Source: Roridomyces roridus
Taxonomy: Eukaryota > Basidiomycota > Agaricomycetes > Agaricales > Mycenaceae
Length of the DNA stretch: 64,000 bases
Assembly: GCA_029378245.1 (NCBI GenBank)
Contig: JARKIF010000005.1
Location: forward strand, 682,001-746,000
Reading direction: 5' to 3'
Shown piece by piece: positions 35,194 to 44,594 of this stretch. The translations under genes and the position numbers were made by a program. Position 1 is the stretch's first letter. The number at the start of each line of letters is the position of its first letter. The notes under the pieces were generated by a model. That model saw nothing but the letters and a program-made list of their open reading frames with translations, was not told the origin of the DNA and ran no database searches.

Positions 35194-36537
35194 ATGCTCT
35201 TAAGCTACCCAGCGCAAGACATACCCCACCGCCCTTCCCCGGCCCTCCAGCGGCCACAGAGACCGTCCACTCGCAAGACCGCAACGCCATCATCTTCCTC
35301 GTCCCGAACAGTGGCCCCACCCACAACGTTACATCGGTCCAGGCCACAGCAGCAGCCAGACCTACCCCGCGTCGTGCCCCAACCACAGGAGCCCCCGACC
35401 GCAGTCCTCGACCCGACCCCGAGCACGTTCGATGTCCACTCCTATCCATCCCCCGATCTGCTACGTCTACTGGCATCCTTGCTTACACAGATAGCAGCCA
35501 CGAACGACAAGCTCGACCCAGTTACACCCGAGGTTCCCCCTTCGACCATCCCAACCCGCACCACCCTTGCGACAGTGACGGCAACGGACCCGCCTATATG
35601 GCGTGCCCTCACCACCGCCTCTCGCACTGCCGTGTCAACCCCTTCCTCGATCCTCACTTTCCATGCACGCAACGTCCCTACGATCAGTCTTGAGGCGTAT
35701 CTATTACGCATTCTCAAGTACTGTCCCACCACAAACGAGGTCTTCCTGTCGCTCCTCGTCTACTTTGACCGCATGTCAAAGCTGAGCGCGGAAGCCACCG
35801 GCCGCACCTTTGTCATCGACTCGTACAACATCCATCGCCTGGTCATCGCAGGAGTCACTGTGGCCAGCAAATTCTTTAGTGACGTATTCTACACCAACTC
35901 TCGGTATGCCAAGGTGTGTGTGTGGCGCCTACGCTGTCTAATTACATCGCCAACTGACATCATCCAGGTCGGTGGCCTACCCCAAACGGAGCTCAACCAG
36001 CTCGAACTCCAATTCCTCCTTCTCAACGACTTTCGTTTGGTTATCCCACGCGAGGAGATGCAGCGCTACGCCGAACAGCTCATCGTCTTTTCCAATTCCC
36101 CCACATTACCCCCTATCCCTGCTCCAGTGGCGGCCCCCATGCAGGCCATGGGTGCAATTGATGCCTACGGTGGCCGTGTTCCAAACGGCACGCACCCGCC
36201 ATCTTCATCCAATAAAACACCCCGGCGTCCGCCCGTCGAGGCCGAGGACACTGAAACGGAGACGGAGACAGAGGGCACCGAAACGGATGGGGGTTGGACA
36301 ACGGATGATGAGCCGACGATACGGCCAGCACACTCCAGCGCAGACTCGAGCAGCGACGATACACGGAGCCTCAGCAGCGCGGGAGAAGATGATACGGGGG
36401 ACGAGGGAGATGTCGACGACGACGACGACGCGATGGTGGGCGTTGAGGAAGGCGAAGGAGACCGGACCCCTGAACGCGCCATTGGCGAATGGAGTGGCAA
36501 TCGGACACCCGAACGGCTCCCTCGACGCCGGTCGTGA
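35194..36537 (+). CDS. PHO80-type cyclin
   Basis: Cyclin of the PHO80/PCL group, expected to partner a Pho85-type kinase. The cyclin box reads ISLEAYLLRILKYCPTTNEV, FLSLLVYFDRMSKL, FVIDSYNIHRLVIAGVTVAS, KFFSDVFYTNSRYAKVGGLP and LNQLELQFLLLNDFRLV. A 54-base intron at 35914-35967 is in frame. A long proline- and serine-rich N-terminus precedes the box. The C-terminal tail is very acidic (DTETETETEGTETD, DEGDVDDDDDAMV) with TPER repeats that could be phosphorylated. The start at 35194 is the first ATG in frame. Confidence 0.85.
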   Translation: MLLSYPAQDIPHRPSPALQRPQRPSTRKTATPSSSSSRTVAPPTTLHRSRPQQQPDLPRVVPQPQEPPTAVLDPTPSTFDVHSYPSPDLLRLLASLLTQIAATNDKLDPVTPEVPPSTIPTRTTLATVTATDPPIWRALTTASRTAVSTPSSILTFHARNVPTISLEAYLLRILKYCPTTNEVFLSLLVYFDRMSKLSAEATGRTFVIDSYNIHRLVIAGVTVASKFFSDVFYTNSRYAKVCVWRLRCLITSPTDIIQVGGLPQTELNQLELQFLLLNDFRLVIPREEMQRYAEQLIVFSNSPTLPPIPAPVAAPMQAMGAIDAYGGRVPNGTHPPSSSNKTPRRPPVEAEDTETETETEGTETDGGWTTDDEPTIRPAHSSADSSSDDTRSLSSAGEDDTGDEGDVDDDDDAMVGVEEGEGDRTPERAIGEWSGNRTPERLPRRRS

Positions 36538-36873
36538 ACGATTCTTTCCGACTGGGCTATTTATCAAGCAACTGTATCAACAACATCGACCACGACTCGT
36601 ACTCACGAAATGGAGCTGCATACCACCCCTAGAGCACGGTATGCGCGGAAGTATACCCTCCCACGGCGGCAACAGTCCCTCGTGTCCAGATTCAGGAGCC
36701 CGCATCGCAGCGGAGCGCCCCCGGCCACAGTAATCTACTGTGTTTCCGAACTGTCCTTTCTGCTCTCTTCTGGCTGCTGCTACTTTATACTGAATCGGCT
36801 ACATATTTGAACTTGGAAGTAACGTACTGTACATTTTTGTTATGCAAACACCTGTGAAATAAACAAAGGAGAG

Positions 36874-38654
36874 ATGAACGAATCGCTAATCAGTGAGTCG
36901 GTCGCTGCCCTCTGTGCTGTCCTCGGGCTAAGGCGCAGGCCCATTCAATATCACACACCCGACGACTGTGCAAACATCCCTTTTCGCCCTTGCTACCTTT
37001 GCCCGCTTTGATCCCACAGGTCGGTATGTGGCGACCGCACGCGTCGATGGCACGGCTGCCATCTGGGACCTCGACACCCGTTCTGCCGTCCGAGTCCTCG
37101 ATGGCCACGTAAAAGCTGTTTCCAGTCTCGAGTACGCGTCCATTCACGTCGAAAACGTTGTTGTCATTCATTTTCGATCGCCCCAGCTGGTCAAGGCATT
37201 CGCGCTACGTGCTAACAGCGTCCAAGGACTGGAATGTCGTCGTCTGGGACCTTGCCAGTTTCTGCCTTCCTGCGCAACGACGAACCACTTTACGGTTTGA
37301 CGCGCCAGTCGTGTCGGCTTCGTTTCATCCGCGGAATAGGTCTCTTTTCGTGTTTCTCATCCTTTTTGACTCACTCAACGTCGTGTAGTCGTATCATTTT
37401 GGCCCTGTTGAGCACGGGCGAAGCGTACCTGATCGACCAGCGTAAAGCTCATCGGGCGCGCGTCGAGTTGTGTGAATTGCAGGAGGAGAGTGACGACGAG
37501 GGTGCAGGCCCGTCTGGCCGGACACGGTGCGTCTGTTATCCTCTTCATAGTCTTTCTACTTATCCTCCTAGCTCTGCCATCACCGTCGCGCGATTCGATC
37601 CCTCTGGCAAACATATTTTCTTGGGTACTAATGCCGGGAACATTATCGTGTTTAGCACGCGCAGTAAAACGGTATGCGAGGACTATATTCCTCGGCGCGT
37701 ATTGACGCGTTTAGATGGTGGCGCGTCACAAAATTGCAGGTGCTGGAGCAATAAAAGGTCTTGAATTTACAAAGACGGGACGGTGGGTCCTTCCCTGCTG
37801 CTCTATTCGCGCTCTCATTTAATTGTGGCAGTCAACTTGTTTCCAACTCGGCGGACCGCACGCTCAGGCAATTTACGGTGCCAATATATCCCGCCGCGAC
37901 TGCGGACGGCGTGTATCTCGAGCAAGAGCTCGAGCCGACGCATCGTTTCAACGACCCGATCAACAAGACGGCATGGCACTCGATGTCGTACAGCCCCGAC
38001 GGCGAGTGGCTTGCGGGAGGTCTGCGCCACTTCTTCTTCTCATGCTAACCTTATTGAATCTCACCCGACAGGCGCGGCGGACAGTGCTCAACACAAAATT
38101 TACATATGGGACATGTCAAACGACGGCCAGTTTGCGAGTGCGCTAGATGGCGGCCGCGAGCCGCTGCTGCATCTTCACGTACGCGGTTCAATTGCCCGCT
38201 ATTGATGTTTGCCAATAATACGCGCTTTCAGTGGCACCCATCCAAGTCGTCCATCGCATCAACGACCAACCAGGGTAATATCTTGATCTGGCATTGTCCA
38301 CATCCCGAACGCTGGGGAGCGTTCGCCGGCGGGTTCGAAGAGCTGGATGAGAACGTCGAGTACGAGGAACGAGAGGATGAGTTTGACATTGTAAGCGAGT
38401 TTGCCGCGACGTGGGGTCTGAAACTAATCACTTGTTTGCAGGAAGACGAAGCTGATATGATCCGCCGAAAGATGAAGGAGGAGGAAGAAGAGGTGGATAT
38501 CGACACGATGCCTGAGGTGTCCAAGCCGCGCCAGATCCAGATGCATGGTGTTCATGTCGGCGACGAGGATATTGTGTGGGCAGACGACGAACCTGATGAC
38601 GATCTTGAGGACTGGAAAATGCGGGTGATAATGGAGGAGGATTGGGATATGTAG
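36874..38654 (+). CDS. SWD1: Swd1/RBBP5, WD40 subunit of the COMPASS H3K4 methyltransferase
   Basis: Core subunit of Set1/COMPASS in chromatin. A short first exon (MNESLIS) splices to PFNITHPTTVQTSLFALAT. WD-type segments follow: FARFDPTGRYVATARVDGT, RHSRYVLTASKDWNVVVWD, VARFDPSGKHIFLGTNAGNI and LVSNSADRTLRQF. The Swd1 hallmark is IASTTNQGNILIWHCPHPER, then WGAFAGGFEELDENVEYEE. The tail is acidic and ends MEEDWDM. About nine introns fit, for example VWDLA split from FPPAQ-like sequence and an intron ending GCGTTTAG before MVARHKIAGAG. No frameshift is seen. Confidence 0.93.
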
Positions 38655-38721
38655 GACATGTACAGATACACTACCAGGTGTAGATATGTGCTTGCGAATA
38701 ATAATACAATAATTGATACAT

Positions 38722-40249
38722 TCAAGTCGTTCTGGTAAGAATACCAACGGCGCTGGCAAAGTTCTGCATCCGTTCTTTATTGAGCAGGACGTCCAAAACA
38801 GTGCTCGAGTCTGGGAGGCGACCCGATATAAACACTGTGTTTCCGGCAACAAGGTTCGTTGTGGTGGCCGAAAATCTGTACCCACACAAAGTACCCTCGG
38901 ATCCGACTGCACTCCAGTCAGTTTCGAGGATACGTGAGGCAGAGACGTTGGAGACGACGAGTGTCTCATCTGCGTCCGGGTGCACAGGCATGCTGATGGG
39001 ATTGCTCGCGATTAATTGGTGGGCGGCGATGACATGGTTCAGGCTCAGCTGCCTTCTTGCGTCCGAGAAGAGGAGGGTGAGCTCTGGGAGGGACATGTCG
39101 TTGATCTCGCGGACCCTCAGTAGGGGGTAGGGAAGAGGCACAAAGGAGTTGTGCAGGTAGGTTTCGAGCGACTCGCCGTCGGTCTCGAGTATGAGATCCC
39201 GGAAGGAGGCAAAATTGCTGCAATGGATGATGGTTTCGGGCGGGGTCCCAGCGACGTACACAGCCTGTGAATTAGTTTGGTAAATTACCGTAGCAGATAA
39301 CGAAACGAGAGGAGGGTACCTTGATGATCCATGCGACCAGGATGTCGCCGGTTGAGACCTGAGCATCCCGCCTCGAACGCTGTACAGCGGACCTGACTCT
39401 GCTGACGAGGGACGAAAGGCACTTTTGGGGGACGATGAATATTTGATGATTGGACCCGCGCCATAAATGTTCCCGCAGATGCCATCCGAAAAGCCAGAGG
39501 GCGCCCTTGACCCCGAGGGCAGCATGGCCGGATTGAGGATAATCCGACCCCTTGACTAGATGCTTGTTCACTATGGTTGCAATAGGGTTCGGGTGGGTGC
39601 CCTCCGGCGGCGGAGGTGGTACATGCCACTCTTGGCCGCGCATCTCGGCCACGAGAGCACGCATCACGGAAGCGGCACCGATCCCGTCGAATATCCCGTG
39701 TGAGCGTGCAAAACCGATACAAGAATATGACGCCCCCCCGGATGTTTCTGGGGGGAAATGGGTGACGTGCCAGGCAGTAAGAGGATGACTCTTGGCTACC
39801 CAAACAGCATTCTGCCGTGGGGTGTCCGGGTGGAGAAAGAGGGTCCTCGGGAGCGAATGAGAATTGGTTTCGAGGGGAATGGTGATGTATGTGGACAAAG
39901 GGACGTCCGAGGTGGAGAAGGTCAAGGAAAAGGTGGGATAGTCGATTGGAAGTGGCCCCAGAGGAACGACTAGCTGCCAAAGCTTTGCCTGGGCACCCGT
40001 TGGCACATACGGCTTTGAAGAAGAGAAATATAAACCCACGTCTGGTTGTGGTAGGCTTTCAAGTCTGCCTGCAAGCACGCGCCACTTGTCAGTCATGCGA
40101 CGCAAGGCAGAGGCAAGTGCCCTGGTGTCGATAGTGCCCTTGACGAGCCATCCGGTGATAAAAGTGGAACGCTGGAAGGTGTTATCGAAAGCAGAGAGAG
40201 GGTACCTGGCAGAGGGATTCGGGGAAAGAGGGTGCAACTGGTCGGCCAT
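38722..40249 (-). CDS. HxxxD acyltransferase (BAHD-like transferase family)
   Basis: CoA-dependent O- or N-acyltransferase fold as in BAHD and trichothecene acetyltransferase families. Start at 40249 (MADQLHPLSPNPSARYPLS). The catalytic motif is ARSHGIFDGIG (H-x3-D), near residue 220. Residues STGDILVAWIIK precede the single clear intron, and the second exon has AVYVAGTPPETII and SNVSASRILETDWSAVG. The DFGWG-type motif of plant BAHD enzymes is not obvious. It stands alone with no biosynthetic cluster around it, so substrate prediction is not possible. Confidence 0.8.
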
Positions 40250-40587
40250 ATTGAACAAGAAGAGAAAGACTTGGATAAAAATACGTGAATTGTGTTTAAA
40301 GACATTGGTTTCCCGAAGCGGCAATGAGTGATTCGGACCCCGACATGACCAAATAAATTTGTTACTGTTCCCACGCTGCCAGTCGCCAGCCAGTCGGCCG
40401 CCGTCGATCGTGCCCGATGTCTGTTCGCTTAGCGGTGCGGGCCCGGATCTGACAAGTAAACCGACAAGTCGCCGCCACTGTGGGAAAATCAATCCGGGAC
40501 TTTCCTACGCGCCAATACACCACCATGACGTGTTACCTGCACCTCTGGGCATAAAAGACCGCTCCATATTGCCCCAACTCCAAAAAA

Positions 40588-41289
40588 ATGCATCTCTTCA
40601 ACACCCACACCACCCACCGTAATTGGTTGCGTCCCAGTCGCTAGGGATCGGCACCGTATTTTTTCCCACGCTAAGCTTTTGACCCGCCGTGGCTGCCCGG
40701 AGGATAGTGCCATTCCGGGGCCATACTCATAAGATAGCCCAAAGGGTTACCCAACTTTGTATATACTTTGTAGAATACATGTGTTTGCAGTATTGGAGAA
40801 AATCACGAAACATTAGATCCGTATCCGTATGTCCGTATCGGTATAATCGGATGAGTTTCAGCACGGTTAAATCAGGGTGCGAGGGCCAAAGGAAAGAAGG
40901 GACCAAAAAGTAGCAAGTTGGGGGTTTGAACTAGGATCAATTTGCACATGGCACACTACATTAACAAGCCACACCTTGGCCGTTACACCATGATATACAT
41001 GGATACGGATGTGATACGGTATACTTTTACGGATCGTACGGTGCCGATCCCTACCAGTCGCAACCCGCGCACGAAAACTAGTGGTCTGCGGTCGGCACTG
41101 ACGCCTACCACCAGAACTCGCGGCCGGAAGAATGAGCTCCACTTGATGGTATGTCGCGAAACTTGTAGTAGAACAATGTTCTCAGTTTTATATCAGGGAA
41201 AACCATCGTTCATGACCAAGGTCAAACGCACGCTTGGCATCCGGAGTAAACCGCGGCGCCGTGTAACCAGAGTCCGCGCTGGATTCTAA
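40588..41289 (+). pseudogene. Small basic-protein gene disrupted by a MITE
   Basis: The first exon is MHLFNTHTTHRNWLRPSR (40588-40641). The frame then meets TAG, the first bases of the inserted element. The gene resumes at 41062 in the same frame as NPRTKTSGLRSALTP, GRKNELHLM, then an intron and GKPSFMTKVKRTLGIRSK ending VRAGF. The intact paralogue at 49245-49662 has the same plan (MRLFSKTSSG, GRKHAEAELHAM, LMTKIKRALGIHS). If the element and one copy of its 8-bp duplication are ignored the coding frame is continuous, so the insertion alone explains the break. A TATA-like CATAAAAG precedes the start. Confidence 0.75.
40642..41053. mobile_element. 412-bp hAT-like MITE with perfect 17-bp TIRs and 8-bp TSD
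   Basis: The left end TAGGGATCGGCACCGTA (40642-40658) is the exact reverse complement of the right end (41037-41053). CCAGTCGC flanks both sides (40634-40641 and 41054-41061), an 8-bp target duplication as made by hAT transposases. There is no transposase frame, so it is non-autonomous. Inside are further GTATCCGTATG-type inverted stretches, and a minus-strand segment with tRNA-like A and B boxes (40980-40990 and 40923-40933). The insertion lies in the first exon of a small gene. Confidence 0.9.
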
Positions 41290-41348
41290 GAAAGAAGTTG
41301 AATTTCTGTATCAATAGCAGCTTGTACAATACACGATTGAAACTCTTC

Positions 41349-41938
41349 TCATTGGTTTCCAGCTTCAGCAGCTTCTCGCACCTCCCTCAGCTTGACATCG
41401 TGTATATCCTGGCAAAGGTTCATTTCTCTGGACCGGGGAGTATGAATGGGAACTTACATCGTGCGCCTTTTGCTGTTGAACCACCTGCTCCGCTCTGGCT
41501 TTTTTGGCGTCCAGATCAGCGTGCATTTTGATATCTTGTTGGTGAACGAACTGGCATCGCAATGAGACGGGCGCTTTGCGAGTGGGTTCAAATACTGACC
41601 TTCACATCGCGTTCTGAACTAGCCAGTTCAGTTGTCGCGACATCATGGGCATGCTCGGCTTTGTTCAGCGCCTTGGCTGTTGACGCCTCTTGCTTGCTGA
41701 GCTTGACGTTCTTCTTCTCTGCCGACTTGACTGACTGGAGGCATCATCAGCCGACATCTCTTGAGCTTGGAACCAGACAGACCTTTCCAGCTTTTGCTAG
41801 TGCCTTCTCTGCAGCATCGACTTCCTTCAGTGTGTGCTTGACTTGGCTTGCCTCAGTCTTTTGCTCTTTAATGATCTGCTTTTCGATGTGTTTCAGCGCC
41901 GATGGGGAAGCAGGGAGAGCCGCATTTGTTGAGTTCAT
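41349..41938 (-). CDS. Small lysine/alanine-rich coiled-coil protein
   Basis: Short, highly charged, helical protein: SALKHIEKQIIKEQKTEAS, KHTLKEVDAAEKALAKAGK, KLSKQEASTAKALNKAEHAH, QQDIKMHADLDAKKARAEQ and LREVREAAEAGNQ. It resembles basidiomycete proteins labelled Ncp1-like DNA-binding proteins, but this is from memory and the role is not established. Three introns are placed: GTCTGTCT to CCAGTCAG, one after ERDVK, and GTAAGT to GTCAAG after KAHD. The start at 41938 follows a T-rich leader. Confidence 0.65.
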
Positions 41939-42136
41939 TTTTTGTGGCTCTTGCTCATTCTCAGGCGGGCTTATATGCTCTCAGATCGGTGATGTCAGGA
42001 CACCCCTGTGCGAGGCGGAGGTGACACAGAAATTATGCATTTCACCACATAGGGGACTTTGAATGTCTTGGGCGGAGCTTTGAGAATGAATTGACCTGCA
42101 TTTTCCTGCGAGATGATGTGTAAGACGAGTGTATGA

Positions 42137-44179
42137 CACTGGGCGCAAACAAGTCGACATGTCAATTTGACATGTGCTCACAACATGTCGCTCCCAGTGC
42201 ACTCGACATGTGGCTTTAGCCTCGTGTCGTTCTGCGACATCACATGTGGGAGGATTCAAATTGGTACCCACAAATCGGCATCTAAAATTGTGATCCTCAT
42301 CGCCGGCCAGCTGATCATCACAACCCATATTCTTGTGAATGTTTTTTGCCCGCTTTCCATCTGAGGCTCTGTTTTTTTCTTGCTTCCCTGAATGTACATA
42401 TGCCTGAATTCACCCAACTCAGTGTCCATTAATGAGGTAATTGATGGTCTGATTGCAGCTGCCATCGATCTCCAATAGGTTTTGTGCCGTGCATACGGCA
42501 ACAAGCAGAATAATCATTATCAACCGGGAATCTCACTGCGCTTTAGCAGCACAAAAATTCCCAACCTCTATGAGGGGTTGGCCCGGACCAGGAAAATTCT
42601 GTGTGATTTTGATTCTTTGCTCATCATTATCTTTGATCGAATGCTTAAGCACTTAGTTTTCCAGCTCGGAAGCATCAGGCACGGACGAGATGAGGAACAT
42701 GAGATTGTGCAATTTGGACACATGCATCGTGAGGTGAATTTCCCTCTTATGTGATACAAAGAGAAATTTATTATTTAGACCCCTGCTGAAACAAGTACTC
42801 TCTATGCAAAAGGAATGTGCGGATGTGATGCACGGCATCTCGGCGTGGATGTGTTCTGAGCATCGAGATATCCCTTCCATCAGATGCTTCGTGAGAATAA
42901 TGAAGCTAATGGGAAGGAAATCGCCATGCTGCCGAGCCACGTGTTTTCCGCATGTCGAGGCAAGTGGGAAGGGAGTGGGGGCGACATGTTGTGAGCACAT
43001 CTGGAAACACTGTCTGCCCACATAGACGCAGCGTAACTACGGTAGACACTCCGTCGCTAAATAGGCAGTGATAGATCCGTTGGCCCTCCATAGAGCAATA
43101 TAGACATGCTCTCTCTTGATAGTCACCACTGCCTCTCTCAGGTTTGTCGATTCTACTGGTGTCGATGATAGCATTCCCTGTCTATATTGACATTTGGACT
43201 TAGCAGAACTCTCGAGAATTTCTTCCTCGAGAGTTGGTCCGTGCGCGACATGGCATTGATGCGGGCGTGATGCCACGTCAACGCACTTTTCTCTTTCCTC
43301 CCTCATGTTCCTCGTCGACTTGTCCCCTGCCCTCCGGTCAAACTCAACGCTCCGAGCCCAAGTCTTGAAGTCGCAGCTTGTCATTCCTCGGATACTCGTT
43401 CCATGGGGTATTCTGCAGTTCCTCAACTCTCGCGAAGCCCCGTCCCACCCCGCCACATACCTCAGCCCAATGAAGCCCTCTCTCGCGAATCGCAGCCAAT
43501 GAAGCCATCCTCTGTGCTCTCTCTGGTACGCCACCGGCTTCCCTCCAGCATCAACGCTTGTTGTATCACGACACGTTCCCCTTCGCTCCGACCAGTGTTC
43601 GCGCATTCCTCGGCTCCGCTCGCAATGTCATGAAGATCTTCAGCTCTTCCTGCCACCATCTCCTGAACAGCTTTTTCAAGAGTCCAAACCCATGAACAGC
43701 AGCAAAGTCCCGTTGCTTTGGTATCACCCTCCCTTATTCGCCTACAGGTATGCATGCCGAAAGCCCCGATCTCACGGTGCAGAGGCGGGAGAACTCGGCG
43801 ACTCGGAGTCGTATAGGTGCGTGGCGGAGTAGTAGTCTCAATGTAGTATGTACGACTGGAATCCATTCGGTTCTCATTTTCTATTGGTGTTTCCCGTCTT
43901 TCAACGCGAGAGCCGAGCCGCTGCCTGCCGCTGCCGAGGCCTGAATGGGACAATTTGTCGGCTAAGAGACATGTCTATCAGAGAACATGTGGTCTATGTA
44001 GATCTCTATAGATCTATGGCTCTACTGCTCTATGGCGGAAACAGTCTATCAGTGTCTATCATAGAGGGGACATGGCTTTCACGCTACCGCGCTACGGTGC
44101 TCTATATAGATCTATGTAGCCAAGTGCATTTTGCAGATGCACATGTCGATGTGACATGTCGATAGCTTTGCGCCCAGTG
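42137..44179. mobile_element. 2,043-bp CACTA-like element, non-autonomous
   Basis: The ends are imperfect 41-bp inverted repeats (42137-42177 and 44139-44179, 34 of 41 positions matching, first 13 identical), starting CACTGGGCGCAAA. TGA stands directly outside both ends (42134-42136, 44180-44182), a 3-bp target duplication as for CACTA/EnSpm elements. ACATGT motifs recur near both ends, as subterminal repeats do in this superfamily. No transposase-like frame is present; the longest open frame is about 190 codons (43037-43606, minus) and has no recognisable domain. The middle may be captured host sequence. Confidence 0.85.
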
Positions 44180-44594
44180 TGAGAAGTCGCGTCTCCCTCG
44201 CGTTTCAGCTTCACGCCGTTAGGCTCTTGCTCCTGTTCTGTGGGGATAAAGGGTACACGCCTTGTCGAGACTCGAACCGCGACTTCAAAAACTTATCGGG
44301 GATCCTTTGGCATTGGGTGAGACGGAAATTCGACCAACCTTTGAGCTCTAGCTTTGTATGTTTCGCTATGCGGACGTCTTCGAGAGCTTCCTTCGTGAAT
44401 TGATTCTCCCGCTTGGCCTCTTTCGTTTCCTTGATTGAGGCGCCCGGAGATCACGGTTATAGCCGACGCGACCTTGACGCGACCACTATGTTGCTCCTCG
44501 TGATCGCGAATGCAATTTGATTTTATGATCGTCATTGGAGCCCTTGGTGGGCATTAGGGACTGTTGCTAGCTTTGCTTTCTCTCCTCCACCACC

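Noticed and set aside
39285..39980. 231-codon minus-strand frame overlapping the acyltransferase
   Set aside because: It is an alternative frame of the same exon; the frame with ARSHGIFDGIG is the real one.
40923..40990. Functional tRNA gene inside the MITE
   Set aside because: The boxes are present but the T-stem does not pair and there is no acceptor stem; kept only as a tRNA-like feature.
43037..43606. 189-codon frame inside the CACTA-like element as a transposase
   Set aside because: No transposase motif, no acidic triad pattern and poor codon bias; treated as non-coding or captured sequence.
44200..44330. B-box-like GGTTCGAGTCTCG on the minus strand, possible tRNA
   Set aside because: No A box at the right distance and no acceptor or anticodon stem could be drawn.
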